Shown one piece after another: positions 53,541-63,609 of a stretch of DNA of 64,000 nt. Position 1 is the stretch's first letter, and each line of letters opens with the position of its first letter. This DNA is from Eoetvoesiella caeni (lineage in GTDB: Bacteria > Pseudomonadota > Gammaproteobacteria > Burkholderiales > Burkholderiaceae_B), in assembly GCF_003315175.1 (NCBI RefSeq), contig NZ_QNRQ01000011.1:1-64000 (forward strand). The letters are read 5' to 3'. Under the pieces are notes generated by a model. It was not told the DNA's origin and ran no database searches. It saw nothing but the letters and a program-made list of their open reading frames with translations. The position numbers and the translations under genes were made by a program.

Positions 53541-53685
53541 GAGGCGCCCCTGTTATTCCGATTGGATAAAACCGTTATGATAATGGTTTAAGAATAAACG
53601 CATAATAGCGTTAGAACGAGCCGGGTGTCAGGCCTAATGCCCGATCCTGTGCGTAGTCCACCATCTGCCAGAGATTATTGTATCC

Positions 53686-54111
53686 ATGAACGATCAAAAT
53701 GAACTGAAAAATATGGGTTTGAAGGCGACTTTCCCGCGCCTGAAAATCCTGGACATTTTTCGTAAAGCCGATCATCGCCATCAAAGCGCCGAGGACGTGT
53801 ACCGCGCCCTTATCAACGAGGACGTCGATATAGGCCTGGCCACGGTTTATCGTGTCCTGACGCAGTTCGAGCAGGCTGGCATTTTGGCGCGCAGCCAATT
53901 CGACGGCGGTAAAGCGGTATTCGAACTGAACGACGGCGACCATCACGACCACCTGATTTGCACGCATTGCAATAAAGTGGTCGAGTTCACCGATCACGAC
54001 ATTGAAAAACGCCAGCACAAAATAGCCAAGGACCAGGGCTTTGCCCTTGAAAGCCACACCATGATGCTTTACGGCATCTGCGGCGACTGCCAGGCCAAGA
54101 CAATGCGTTAA
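53686..54111 (+). CDS. fur: Ferric uptake regulator Fur
   Basis: 141 residues: winged HTH ([15 protein letters not shown] and [18 protein letters not shown]), then metal sites [16 protein letters not shown] with the CxxC, and CGDCQAK at the end. It represses iron uptake genes when bound to Fe2+. The upstream AT-rich stretch at about 53576-53600 (ATGATAATGGTTTAAG) loosely resembles a Fur box and may be self-regulatory. Its stop overlaps the convergent recN stop. Confidence 0.96.
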   Translation: MNDQNELKNMGLKATFPRLKILDIFRKADHRHQSAEDVYRALINEDVDIGLATVYRVLTQFEQAGILARSQFDGGKAVFELNDGDHHDHLICTHCNKVVEFTDHDIEKRQHKIAKDQGFALESHTMMLYGICGDCQAKTMR

Positions 54112-55751
54112 ACGGCCAGCATTTCTTTCGCGTGCTGGCGGGTGGTCTCGGTAATGGTCAGCCCGCCCAGCATGCGGGCGACTTCATCGATGCGGCCTTG
54201 TTCGTCAAGCGCTTCGATGTGCGACAACGTTGTCCCCTTGGACATCGATTTTTTCACTTCGTAATGATGCGCCCCGCAGGCCGCCACTTGGGGCAGGTGG
54301 GTTACGCAAAGCACCTGGTGGCGCTGCCCAAGTTCCTTCAGCAGACGGCCTACCACTTCGGCAACTGCGCCTCCTACCCCTGAGTCCACTTCATCGAATA
54401 TAAGCGTGGGTACGCGCGCCGCCTGGCTGGCGATTACCGACAAGGCCAGCGACAGGCGCGCCAATTCGCCGCCCGACGCAACCTTGGCCAAAGGCCTGGG
54501 GCGCGTGCCGGCATGGCCCGCGACGAGGAACTCGACCGCTTCGCCGCCTTGGGCCGAAGGCGGGCAGGCAGAGAGTTCGACCTGGAAGCTGCCGCCCTGC
54601 ATGGCCAGCGTTTGCATGGCTTCGGTGACTTGGCCTGATAGCTTGCGGGCCGTTTTTTTGCGTGCGGCGCCAAGTTGCCCGGCCAGCTTTTGATATTGGG
54701 CCTGGGCCTGTTCGGCTTCTTTTTGCAAGGCGTCCAGGTCGGCGGCGGCGCCGTTTTCGGCCAGCCGCTGTTGCAAGGTTTGCTGCAGGGGGATGAGTTC
54801 GGAGGGCTCGACGCGGAACTTGCGCGCGGTATCGAACAGGGCCGATAGGCGCTGTTCGGCCTGGGCCAGGCGTTCGGGGTCGAGGTCGAGTTTGTCCAGG
54901 TAGCTGTTCAGGTCGGACGCCGCTTCAGAGGCGCCGATACGCGCGGATTCAATGGCCTGGCAAATGCTTGAAAGCCGCGCATCGTGGCGCACCAGCGGCG
55001 CAAGCTGATGCGCCGCGGCGTTAAGGTAGTGCAGGGCCGAGCTTTCGTCGTTGTCGAGCGCCGCGAGTGCTTGCGCAGCGCCGTCAAGCAAGGACTGGGC
55101 GTGCGCCAGGCGGCTGTGGTCGTTGTTAAGAGCGTCCCATTCGCCTTCGTGCAGGCCCAGGCGGTCCAGTTCGAGCGCCTGCCGTTCAAGCTGCTCGCGC
55201 TCTTCTTTGAGGGCGGCTTCGTTGCGTTGGGCTTGTGCAAGCGCTTTGTCGGCCTGCTGCCAGTGGTGCCAGGCCTGCTGGACTTGCCGTGCGAGTGACG
55301 TATTGCCGCCTTGGGCGTCAAGCAGGTCGCGCTGGCTGGACGTCTTGAGCAGGCTTTGATGCGCATGCTGGCCATGGATGTCGACCAGGTGTTCGCCCAG
55401 TTCGCGCAGTTGGCCCAGGGTGACGGGAAGCCCATTGATAAATGCTTTGCTGCGCCCTTGGGCGTCGATGACGCGCCTGAGCACCAGGGCGTCGTCGGCG
55501 TCGATTGCCTGCTCGTTCAGCCAGCCGGCAAGGCTGGGCGGGGCGTCGAAGACGGCACTGATGTCGGTGCGCGCGGCTCCGTCGCGGATGGCGCCGGCAT
55601 CGCCCCGCGCGCCCAGCGCCAATGACAGCGCGTCGATAAGTATGGATTTGCCCGCGCCGGTTTCGCCCGAGAAAACGGTGAAGCCGGCATCGAAGGAAAT
55701 TTCGGCCATATCGACAATGACGAAGTCGCGGATGTGCAGGGTGCGCAGCAT
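54108..55751 (-). CDS. recN: DNA repair protein RecN
   Basis: 547 residues, SMC-like. Walker [17 protein letters not shown] lies near residue 31, a coiled coil fills the middle, and the ABC signature [17 protein letters not shown] and Walker [16 protein letters not shown] are at the C-terminus. RecN acts early at double-strand breaks. It follows nadK by 4 nt, as in many proteobacteria. Confidence 0.96.
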   Translation of the reverse strand: MLRTLHIRDFVIVDMAEISFDAGFTVFSGETGAGKSILIDALSLALGARGDAGAIRDGAARTDISAVFDAPPSLAGWLNEQAIDADDALVLRRVIDAQGRSKAFINGLPVTLGQLRELGEHLVDIHGQHAHQSLLKTSSQRDLLDAQGGNTSLARQVQQAWHHWQQADKALAQAQRNEAALKEEREQLERQALELDRLGLHEGEWDALNNDHSRLAHAQSLLDGAAQALAALDNDESSALHYLNAAAHQLAPLVRHDARLSSICQAIESARIGASEAASDLNSYLDKLDLDPERLAQAEQRLSALFDTARKFRVEPSELIPLQQTLQQRLAENGAAADLDALQKEAEQAQAQYQKLAGQLGAARKKTARKLSGQVTEAMQTLAMQGGSFQVELSACPPSAQGGEAVEFLVAGHAGTRPRPLAKVASGGELARLSLALSVIASQAARVPTLIFDEVDSGVGGAVAEVVGRLLKELGQRHQVLCVTHLPQVAACGAHHYEVKKSMSKGTTLSHIEALDEQGRIDEVARMLGGLTITETTRQHAKEMLAV

Positions 55752-55755
55752 AGGG

Positions 55756-56655
55756 TTATTCGGTTTCGTCTGTGAGTTGCGGCATGTGGTTCCATTGCAG
55801 CTTGCGCCGCAGGGTGGAAAAGAAACTATAGCCGACAGGGTGGATGAACTTGGCGGTATGCTGGGCGCGGCGCACGTCGATGCGGTCGCCGGGCTGGCAG
55901 TCGGACCAGGTTTGCATGTCGAAGTGCACGCTGGCGCCGGATTCGACCCGGCCCAGCGCGGTGATGGTCATGCTTAGCAGGCCACTGTCGGGAATGACGA
56001 TAGGCCTGTTCGATAGCGTTTGCGGCGCGACCGGAACCAACAATATGCCGTTTAACCGCGGATGCAGGATGGGGCCGTTGGCCGACAGGGCGTATGCGGT
56101 AGAGCCGGTGGGCGTTGAAATGATAAGGCCGTCGGCGCGCTGGCTGTACATGAACGAGCCGTCCAGCTCGACGCGCAGTTCGATCATGCCGCCGCGCCCG
56201 GCGCGGTTGATGACGACGTCATTGAGCGCGATGCCCGAGAACAGCGTTTCGTCGCCGCGCATGATGCGGCCTTCAAGCAGGATGCGTTCTTCGATTTCGT
56301 AGTTGCCGTGGATGACGCTGGTAAGTGCGTCGGTGGCGTTGTGCAGGGGAATGTCGGTAATGAAGCCGAGCCGGCCGTGGTTGATGCCGATAAGTGGGAC
56401 TTTGTCGGGGGCGAGCGTGCGCGCCGCCCCAAGCATGGTGCCGTCGCCGCCCATGATGACGGCCAGGTCGGCTTGCCTGCCTATTTCGTTATAGTCGCCA
56501 ATGCGATATTCGGTTAGCCCCGTGTTTTTCGCTGTTTCGGCTTCGATAAGAACTGTGCTTCCCGCCGCCTGTATGGTTTGGGCGAGATTGCGCAAGGGGG
56601 CGTCCAGGCCGCTGTCCTGGTACCTGCCAATAAGCGCGACAGTTTTAAAATGCAT
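55756..56655 (-). CDS. nadK: NAD kinase
   Basis: 299 residues from the ATG at 56655 with CAGGG upstream; an earlier in-frame start is rejected because it adds an untypical tail. The kinase motif is MGGDGTMLGAAR (GGDGT), followed by INHGRLGFITDI and ISTPTGSTAYALSANGPI. It phosphorylates NAD to NADP. Divergent from hrcA. Confidence 0.95.
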   Translation of the reverse strand: MHFKTVALIGRYQDSGLDAPLRNLAQTIQAAGSTVLIEAETAKNTGLTEYRIGDYNEIGRQADLAVIMGGDGTMLGAARTLAPDKVPLIGINHGRLGFITDIPLHNATDALTSVIHGNYEIEERILLEGRIMRGDETLFSGIALNDVVINRAGRGGMIELRVELDGSFMYSQRADGLIISTPTGSTAYALSANGPILHPRLNGILLVPVAPQTLSNRPIVIPDSGLLSMTITALGRVESGASVHFDMQTWSDCQPGDRIDVRRAQHTAKFIHPVGYSFFSTLRRKLQWNHMPQLTDETE

Positions 56656-56852
56656 TGGAAACCCTGCTAATGTGAGAATGTTCTGCAATATACCGGCGTG
56701 TTGCGTTTTGCGTGGCGGCAATGCGGACCCCGTGCCGGTTTATACAGACAATTCTTCGGTTTTTTGAAGATAAATTGATTATATGTTCCCGCGGGCGTTT
56801 ATGGATGTACGTAAAACAACCCGTTTTTTGCTGGATTGCGTAATATATCGAT

Positions 56853-57863
56853 ATGGATGACCGAGCCAAAGCACTTTTAAAAGCCCTGATAGAGCGTTAT
56901 ATAGCGGACGGACAGCCCGTGGGCTCTCGTACGCTATCCAAAATCTTCGATCTTTCGCCGGCGACCATACGCAACGTCATGGCCGACCTCGAAGAGCTGG
57001 GCCTTATTCACAGCCCGCATGCTTCTGCCGGCCGAGTACCGACGCCCAAAGGGTATCGCCTGTTTGTCGACAGGCTGCTGGCGGTCCGCAAGTTTGAAGT
57101 CTTGCGGCCCAGCGAAATCCTTGAAATGCTGCCCGCTGCCGAGCCCAGCCGGGCCGTCAGCGCGGCCGCCGCCTTATTGTCCAACTTGTCGCAGTTTGCC
57201 GGCGTGGTGCTGGCCCCCAAGCGCGCGCAGGTATTTCGGCAAATAGAATTTATCCGCCTGTCCGAAAAGCGCGTGCTGCTGATTATCGTCACGCCCGACG
57301 GCGACGTGCAAAACCGTATTCTGTTTGTACAGCGCGACTACCTTGAGCAAGAGTTGCTGGAAGCCAGTAATTTTTTCAATCACCATTTTGCCGGCATGTC
57401 GTTCGAAGAAGTCAGGGTAGCCATTGCCGACGAGCTCTCTTCGCTGCAAGCCGATATTTCGCGCTTGATGCAGGCCGCCGTCGAGGCTGGCACGTCTACC
57501 GTAGGTACCGACGAATCCGTGGTGATTTCGGGCGAAAGCAAACTGCTCGATATTTCCGAGATCGCCTCCGACATGGACCGCTTGCGCCGCATGTTTTCGT
57601 TGTTCGAGAAAAAAACCGACCTGCTTCAGTTGCTCGACGTATCAAGCCGGGCGCAAGGGGTGCAAATCTATATTGGCGGCGATTCCCAACTGGTCCCCAT
57701 GGAAGATGTCTCGGTCATTACCGCGCCCTATGGCGTCGATGGCAAGATAGTCGGCACCTTGGGCGTAATTGGTCCAACCCGCATGGCGTACGAGCGGGTC
57801 ATTCCGATTGTCGACATCACTTCCCGCTTGTTGTCCAACGCGTTAAGCCATAATCAGTCTTGA
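56853..57863 (+). CDS. hrcA: Heat-inducible repressor HrcA
   Basis: 336 residues. The N-terminal winged HTH is [17 protein letters not shown] with [17 protein letters not shown]; then a GAF-like central domain and the C-terminal [25 protein letters not shown]. HrcA binds CIRCE elements and represses chaperone genes. No CIRCE inverted repeat is seen upstream of grpE, dnaK or dnaJ in this window, so its targets are probably elsewhere (groESL). Confidence 0.94.
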   Translation: MDDRAKALLKALIERYIADGQPVGSRTLSKIFDLSPATIRNVMADLEELGLIHSPHASAGRVPTPKGYRLFVDRLLAVRKFEVLRPSEILEMLPAAEPSRAVSAAAALLSNLSQFAGVVLAPKRAQVFRQIEFIRLSEKRVLLIIVTPDGDVQNRILFVQRDYLEQELLEASNFFNHHFAGMSFEEVRVAIADELSSLQADISRLMQAAVEAGTSTVGTDESVVISGESKLLDISEIASDMDRLRRMFSLFEKKTDLLQLLDVSSRAQGVQIYIGGDSQLVPMEDVSVITAPYGVDGKIVGTLGVIGPTRMAYERVIPIVDITSRLLSNALSHNQS

Positions 57864-57908
57864 TCGCCAACACGTAAAGCCCCGTTCTTCAGGGATCATC
57901 CCGGTCTT

Positions 57909-58982
57909 ATGGTTTTTATGCCGAATATATTTTTGCCGCGTTTTTTGTCCGAGTCTCCCGATCCGCATGCCCTCGAACCCGATCCCCCTTTGCGTGCGGC
58001 GGGTCCGGTGGGTGTGCTGCTGGTCAACCTGGGAACTCCCGACCAGCCCAGCGCGGGTGCCATAAAGCGCTATCTGGGCGAGTTCCTGTCCGATTCCCGG
58101 GTTATCGAGCTGCCGCAGTGGCTTTGGCAAATTATTTTGCGGGGCGTTATTTTGAACCTGCGTCCGCGCAAGCTGGCGCCGCGCTACAAGGAAATCTGGC
58201 TGGAGCAGGGCTCGCCGCTGCTGGTCTATAGCCAGGCCCAGGGACGCGCTTTGCAGGAAGTCTTGCGGGGCGGCGGCGATAATGTACGGGTCGAAGTCGG
58301 AATGCGCTACGGCAATCCCTCCATCTCCGATGCCTTGGGCCGGCTGCGCAGCCAGGGCTGCGAGCGCATCGTGGTGTTGCCCATGTATCCTCAGTACGCG
58401 GCCAGCACGACGGCCACTGCGGTGGACGCGGTGGCCGCCAGCGCGGCGCGCATGCGCAATCAGCCGGAACTGCGTTTTATCAAGCGCTACAACACTGACC
58501 CTACCTATATCGATGCCTTGGCTCGCAAGGTGCGCCAGTTCTGGGCCGACCACGGCAAGCCGCAACGCCTCTTGTTGAGCTTCCATGGCTTGCCGCGCAC
58601 AACGGTAGAGCAGGGCGACCCCTATCACCGCGATTGCATGGAAACCGTGCAGGCCTTGCGCCAGCGTTTGGGCGATGACGCCGACCGCGTCCACGTATCG
58701 TTTCAAAGCCGTTTTGGCGCGCAGCGCTGGCTTGAGCCCTACACAGAACCCACACTGAAAGAATGGGCCGCGCAAGGCATCACCGACGTTGACGTCATGT
58801 GCCCGGGGTTCCTGGCCGATTGCCTGGAAACACTGGAAGAAATCCAGATGCAGTGCCGCGATGCATTCCTGGCCAGCGGCGGCAAGCAGTTTCGCTATAT
58901 TCCCTGCTTGAACGACGACGCGTTCTGGGCCGAGGGCCTGGCGGCGCTGGTCCGGCGCAATATCAGCGGTTGGGAGTCTTGA
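57909..58982 (+). CDS. hemH: Ferrochelatase
   Basis: 357 residues from ATG 57909; the ATG three codons later is also possible. Conserved VLLVNLGTPDQPSAGAIKRYLGEFL, the active-site His in LLLSFHGLPRT, and the CPGFLADCLETLEEI segment are present. HemH inserts Fe2+ into protoporphyrin IX as the last step of haem synthesis. 45 nt after hrcA, probably co-transcribed. Confidence 0.95.
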   Translation: MVFMPNIFLPRFLSESPDPHALEPDPPLRAAGPVGVLLVNLGTPDQPSAGAIKRYLGEFLSDSRVIELPQWLWQIILRGVILNLRPRKLAPRYKEIWLEQGSPLLVYSQAQGRALQEVLRGGGDNVRVEVGMRYGNPSISDALGRLRSQGCERIVVLPMYPQYAASTTATAVDAVAASAARMRNQPELRFIKRYNTDPTYIDALARKVRQFWADHGKPQRLLLSFHGLPRTTVEQGDPYHRDCMETVQALRQRLGDDADRVHVSFQSRFGAQRWLEPYTEPTLKEWAAQGITDVDVMCPGFLADCLETLEEIQMQCRDAFLASGGKQFRYIPCLNDDAFWAEGLAALVRRNISGWES

Positions 58983-59020
58983 CGCGGGCGGGGTTCGGCT
59001 TGCTGCGCTTTGGCGCCTGA

Positions 59021-60622
59021 TCAAGTACAGGCCTGGGCCTGGCTTGTTTTTTCGCGCAGGAAGGCAAGAAAGGGTTTGATTTTCATCGGCCGGGCAAGTG
59101 CATAGCCTTGCCCGAATTGCACGCCCAGGTCGGCCAGAAGTTGTACTTGTTCGAGTTTTTCTATGCCTTCGGCAACGATCATGGCATCGACCGCGCGGGC
59201 AATGCTGACGATTTCGGGGATAAGGTTGGAGCGTATCGTCGCCTCTTCCAGTTCGAAGACCAGCGACTTATCGATTTTCAGTACGTTGGGCGACAGGTTG
59301 GTCACCGACTTCAGGTTTGAGTAGCCCGTGCCGAAATCGTCGATGGCGATCAGGAATCCTTGTTCCTTGAAGGCTTTGACCTCGCGCGCCAATTCGCTGG
59401 ACAAGCTGTGTTCGGTAATTTCAATGCATATCTGGATGTCTTTGCGGACCGTCTCTTGCGAGGCGAACTGTGTGGATAATTTTTCGTAGTCGATGCTTGC
59501 GGGAAAGTAATTCAAGGCAACGTGGAACGGTTCGGGCTGGACCGGCAGCAGGCTGGACAGCTCGCGCATGGCTTTCCTGGTTACGGCATAGTCCAGGGGC
59601 TTGGTCAGTCCGGCCGCAAGCAAGGTGGGGATGAGTTGGTCGGGCATCCAGATAGTGTTTTCTTCTTTGAGGCGCATCAAGACTTCGCAGCCTATGGGCT
59701 TGCCCGATGCCAGATCGAAGATGGGCTGATACAGCAGCACCAGGTGTTCTTCGCGGCATAAAAAGCGCACGCGATGTTGTACCGCGCCTAATCGCGTGAC
59801 ATAGGGGGCAAGAGTGCCGGCCGCCAATGCGGCAATCACGACGCTGCCCATCAGCAGCGCGGCCAGCAGCAGCTCATTGTCCTGGATGATTGCGCCTGCA
59901 CGGCGCTGTGTTTGCAGGACAAGGTCTATGTCGGGCGCGGACGTGATCAGTTCGTATCCCAGGCCCTGGCGATGCGTGGCGGTGCCGCTGGCCCGGGCGG
60001 CGCGTTCGCGCATGTGCATGAGGGTGTCGGCCTTGGCGGAGATCGGCCGCAGCAATTCCAGGCTGGTGGCGCCGCGCAGCCATACGGCGTCGGCGCTGGA
60101 ATAGACATCTTCGGTAATGTGCGGGCTGACCACTGCATTGAAGCCGCCTTGCTGAAGAATGGTGGCGTTGACCTTTTTATTGGCCATTTGCAGCGGCACG
60201 TCAACCAGGATTTTTATCCCCGACAACGATGTCGATGCCGGGTAGTTGCCTTTGACCGGGTGGGGAAGCCGGCCCACCGCCGACGAACAGACCAGCCGGT
60301 CGTCGGCGTCCAGTATCCCGATTTCCCGTAGAAAGCGGGATTGCAGCAGATGCGTATTCAAGTGGACCAGGCTGATGTGGCCGCAATCCAGATTGCCGTG
60401 GGTAGCCAGATGCTGCAGCAGGTCGGCGCTTTCGGCCAATACGGCCTGCATGGTCTGTATGGCGTTTTCGTGTTTTTCGCTTGTGCGGGCTTCGTCCAGC
60501 CACCATATGCTTGTTGCGCTGGCCAGGGCCAGCAAGGCCGCTATCAGCAGCCCCGCGCCAAAGGTAAATGCCTTGGGCGACTTGGCAATTTTTAACAGCA
60601 GCCAGTATTGTGGATGTTTCAA
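59021..60622 (-). CDS. Cyclic-di-GMP phosphodiesterase with CSS-motif sensor and EAL domain
   Basis: 533 residues: membrane helix near 18-40, a periplasmic CSS domain (about 45-235) with DDRLVCSSAVG as the redox-sensing motif, a second helix (LLLAALLMGSVVIAALAAGTLA), then the EAL domain. The signature reads CEVLMRLK, that is EVL instead of EAL, with the catalytic Glu kept; IAIDDFGTGYSNLKSV and the other metal-binding acidic residues are present, so activity is likely. Disulfide state in the periplasm probably controls c-di-GMP breakdown. Confidence 0.9.
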   Translation of the reverse strand: MKHPQYWLLLKIAKSPKAFTFGAGLLIAALLALASATSIWWLDEARTSEKHENAIQTMQAVLAESADLLQHLATHGNLDCGHISLVHLNTHLLQSRFLREIGILDADDRLVCSSAVGRLPHPVKGNYPASTSLSGIKILVDVPLQMANKKVNATILQQGGFNAVVSPHITEDVYSSADAVWLRGATSLELLRPISAKADTLMHMRERAARASGTATHRQGLGYELITSAPDIDLVLQTQRRAGAIIQDNELLLAALLMGSVVIAALAAGTLAPYVTRLGAVQHRVRFLCREEHLVLLYQPIFDLASGKPIGCEVLMRLKEENTIWMPDQLIPTLLAAGLTKPLDYAVTRKAMRELSSLLPVQPEPFHVALNYFPASIDYEKLSTQFASQETVRKDIQICIEITEHSLSSELAREVKAFKEQGFLIAIDDFGTGYSNLKSVTNLSPNVLKIDKSLVFELEEATIRSNLIPEIVSIARAVDAMIVAEGIEKLEQVQLLADLGVQFGQGYALARPMKIKPFLAFLREKTSQAQACT

Positions 60623-60825
60623 GCGGCATTCCTTGATGGACGGCTACGGGTACTTCGCGGGCGTGGCAAGAAACGAATGTTTCATTTTGTCATGTTTTCG
60701 CTGGCAAAGGGCGACATAAGCATAATTTCACAGGTTTATGTCCCTGGGCCCGGCCGGGGCCGGATCGCGGGCCCAAGACAGGGTTGCCCTCAGGGCAGCT
60801 TCAGCGCTGTGTGGTGCGCCCGGGT

Positions 60826-60853
60826 CTTGAAACGGAGACAATCGCCCCCATTT
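60826..60853 (+). promoter_or_regulatory. Sigma-32 type promoter of grpE
   Basis: CTTGAAA (60826-60832), 13 nt, then CCCCATTT (60846-60853): a close match to the heat-shock sigma-32 consensus, about 36 nt before the grpE start. Confidence 0.85.
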
Positions 60854-60889
60854 TCTTAGGATCACGATTATTTGAAGTGGAGATTCCCT

Positions 60890-61465
60890 ATGTCGTCGTC
60901 GGATCAACCTATTGATTCAAAAAAAGAAAACCAGCCTTTGGATACTTCGGAGCAGCTCGAGGTCAATGAGCCGGGCCAAGAGTCGGGGGCGGATGCGCAA
61001 GAGGATCTGGCAAGTTTGCTGAAAGAGGCGCAGGACCAGGTGGCTCAATATCACGAAGAGCTTTTACGCGCCAAGGCCGAAGTCGAAAATATCCGCCGGC
61101 GCTCTCAGGAAGACGTTTCCAAGGCCCGCAAGTTCGGCACGGAGTCGTTTGCGGAAAGCCTGGTGCCGGTCAAGGACAGTCTTGAGGCGGCGCTGGCCCT
61201 GGCGGACCAGACCCCGGAGGCCTGGCGCGCCGGCGTCGAGGCAACGCTGAAGCAATTGGTCGGCGCATTCGAGCGCAACCTGCTCAAGGAAGTCGCGCCT
61301 GCGCCTGGCGAAAAGTTCGATCCTCATGTGCACCAGGCTATTTCGGCGCTTCCGTCCGAATTGCCGGAAGGCGCGGTCGTACAAATGCTGCAAAAAGGCT
61401 ACACCATCGCCGAGCGCGTGTTGCGCCCGGCGCTGGTCACCGTTTCGTCGGGCCAGTCGGCCTGA
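60890..61465 (+). CDS. grpE: Co-chaperone GrpE
   Basis: 191 residues from the ATG at 60890; a TTG 18 nt earlier is unlikely. After an acidic, variable N-terminus comes the coiled-coil dimer helix (HEELLRAKAEVENIRRRSQEDVSK) and the C-terminal beta domain GEKFDPHVHQAI and AVVQMLQKGYTIAERVLRPALV. GrpE exchanges ADP on DnaK. Heat-inducible from its own sigma-32 promoter. Confidence 0.95.
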   Translation: MSSSDQPIDSKKENQPLDTSEQLEVNEPGQESGADAQEDLASLLKEAQDQVAQYHEELLRAKAEVENIRRRSQEDVSKARKFGTESFAESLVPVKDSLEAALALADQTPEAWRAGVEATLKQLVGAFERNLLKEVAPAPGEKFDPHVHQAISALPSELPEGAVVQMLQKGYTIAERVLRPALVTVSSGQSA

Positions 61466-61502
61466 TCGGGGCGATCTGCTTGATAAAAGTATGCCGAGCG
61501 GG

Positions 61503-61530
61503 CTTGAAAGTGTCTGACCCGCCCCCATTT
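61503..61530 (+). promoter_or_regulatory. Sigma-32 type promoter of dnaK
   Basis: CTTGAAA (61503-61509), 13 nt, then CCCCATTT (61523-61530): the same hexamers and the same spacer as at grpE, about 45 nt before dnaK. Confidence 0.87.
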
Positions 61531-61581
61531 ATCAAGCATCCGCTTATTTCATTATTCAAGAATTTCTCGAGGTTATAGATC

Positions 61582-63504
61582 ATGGGCAAAATTATCGGTA
61601 TCGACCTTGGCACAACAAACAGCTGTGTATCCGTCCTGGAAGGCGGCAAGGTCAAGATCATTGAAAACTCCGAAGGCGCGCGCACCACGCCCTCCGTTGT
61701 AGCCTACATGGGCGACGGCGAAGTCCTGGTCGGCGCACCCGCCAAACGCCAGGCCGTGACGAATCCGACCAATACTCTGTATGCGGTCAAGCGTCTTATC
61801 GGACGCAAGTTCGACGAAAAGGCCGTGCAAAAAGACATCCACCTGATGCCTTACAAAATCATCAAGGCCGACAACGGCGACGCCTGGGTCGCAGCGCAAG
61901 ATAAACAGCTTGCACCTCCCCAGGTCTCGGCCGATGTGCTGCGCAAGATGAAGAAAACCGCCGAAGACTATCTGGGCGAAGAAGTGACCGAAGCTGTCAT
62001 TACGGTGCCCGCCTACTTCAACGACACCCAGCGCCAGGCAACCAAAGACGCCGGCCGCATTGCCGGCCTTGAAGTCAAGCGCATCATCAACGAGCCGACA
62101 GCGGCAGCGCTGGCCTTCGGCATGGACAAGGCTGAAAAAGGCGATCGCAAGATTGCCGTTTATGACCTGGGCGGCGGTACTTTCGATATTTCCATCATCG
62201 AAATTGCCGATGTCGACGGTGAAAAGCAATTTGAAGTGCTGTCCACCAACGGCGACACCTTCCTGGGCGGCGAAGACTTCGACCAGCGCATCATCGACTA
62301 CATCATTGGCGAGTTCAAGAAGGAAAGCGGCGTCGATCTCTCGAAAGACGTGCTGGCCTTGCAGCGCCTGAAAGAATCGGCTGAAAAGGCCAAGATCGAG
62401 CTGTCCTCGACCCAGCAAACCGAGATCAACCTGCCGTACATCACGGCCGATGCCTCGGGCCCCAAGCACCTGAATCTGAAGATTACGCGTGCCAAGCTGG
62501 AAGCTCTGGTCGAAGAGCTGATCGAGCGCACCATCGAGCCTTGCCGCATCGCGATCAAGGACGCCGGCATCAAGGTTTCCGAAATCGACGACGTCATCCT
62601 TGTGGGCGGGATGACCCGCATGCCCAAGGTGCAGGAACAGGTCAAGGAATTGTTCGGCCGCGATCCGCGCAAGGACGTCAACCCCGACGAAGCCGTCGCC
62701 GCTGGCGCCGCGATTCAGGGTTCAGTTCTGTCGGGTGACCGCAAGGACGTGCTGCTGCTTGACGTGACGCCTTTGTCCCTGGGCATTGAAACCCTGGGCG
62801 GCGTCATGACCAAGATGATTCAAAAGAACACGACGATTCCTACGCGTTTCTCGCAAGTGTTCTCGACGGCCGACGACAATCAGCCCGCGGTCACCATCAA
62901 GGTGTTCCAGGGCGAACGCGAAATTGCCGCCGGCAACAAGGGCTTGGGCGAGTTCAACCTGGAAGGCATTCCGCCGGCAACTCGCGGTACGCCGCAAATT
63001 GAAGTGACGTTCGACATCGACGCCAACGGTATCTTGCATGTGTCGGCCAAAGACAAGGGCACGGGCAAAGAAAACAAGATCACCATCAAGGCCAACTCCG
63101 GCCTGACGGACGAAGAGATCGAGCGCATGGTCAAGGACGCCGAGGCCAATGCCGAGGACGACCACCGCGTAGCCGAGCTGGCGCTGGCCCGCAACCAGGC
63201 CGACAGCCTGGTGCATTCCACGCGCAAATCGCTGGAAGAATACGGCGACAAGCTTGAAGCTTCCGAGAAGGAGTCAATCGAAGCCGCCATCAAGGACCTC
63301 GAGGACACCCTCAAGGAAGGCGATAAGGCTGCCATCGATGCCAAGGTTGAAGCGCTTTCCACGGCTTCGCAAAAGCTCGGCGAAAAAATGTACGCCGACA
63401 TGCAGGCCCAGGCAGCGGCCCAGCAAGGCGCTCAGGCGTCCGCCGAGCCCGCCGACGACAATGTCGTCGACGCCGACTTCAAGGAAGTCAAACGCGACCA
63501 GTAA
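61582..63504 (+). CDS. dnaK: Chaperone DnaK (Hsp70)
   Basis: 640 residues, full length. The ATPase domain begins [18 protein letters not shown], with [14 protein letters not shown] and [14 protein letters not shown]-like motifs ([14 protein letters not shown]); the substrate domain is at 390-510, then a helical lid and an Ala/Gln-rich tail. It folds and protects proteins with DnaJ and GrpE. Under the strong sigma-32 promoter at 61503. Confidence 0.98.
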   Translation: MGKIIGIDLGTTNSCVSVLEGGKVKIIENSEGARTTPSVVAYMGDGEVLVGAPAKRQAVTNPTNTLYAVKRLIGRKFDEKAVQKDIHLMPYKIIKADNGDAWVAAQDKQLAPPQVSADVLRKMKKTAEDYLGEEVTEAVITVPAYFNDTQRQATKDAGRIAGLEVKRIINEPTAAALAFGMDKAEKGDRKIAVYDLGGGTFDISIIEIADVDGEKQFEVLSTNGDTFLGGEDFDQRIIDYIIGEFKKESGVDLSKDVLALQRLKESAEKAKIELSSTQQTEINLPYITADASGPKHLNLKITRAKLEALVEELIERTIEPCRIAIKDAGIKVSEIDDVILVGGMTRMPKVQEQVKELFGRDPRKDVNPDEAVAAGAAIQGSVLSGDRKDVLLLDVTPLSLGIETLGGVMTKMIQKNTTIPTRFSQVFSTADDNQPAVTIKVFQGEREIAAGNKGLGEFNLEGIPPATRGTPQIEVTFDIDANGILHVSAKDKGTGKENKITIKANSGLTDEEIERMVKDAEANAEDDHRVAELALARNQADSLVHSTRKSLEEYGDKLEASEKESIEAAIKDLEDTLKEGDKAAIDAKVEALSTASQKLGEKMYADMQAQAAAQQGAQASAEPADDNVVDADFKEVKRDQ

Positions 63505-63609
63505 GGTTTAATCTTAATGGTTCAGAGCCCGGTTTCTGGCATTTTGCCGGGGATCGGGCGCGTTCTTTTGTGATGTAACGAGTAAGGCGTCACCGACGTT
63601 ATCAAAACT

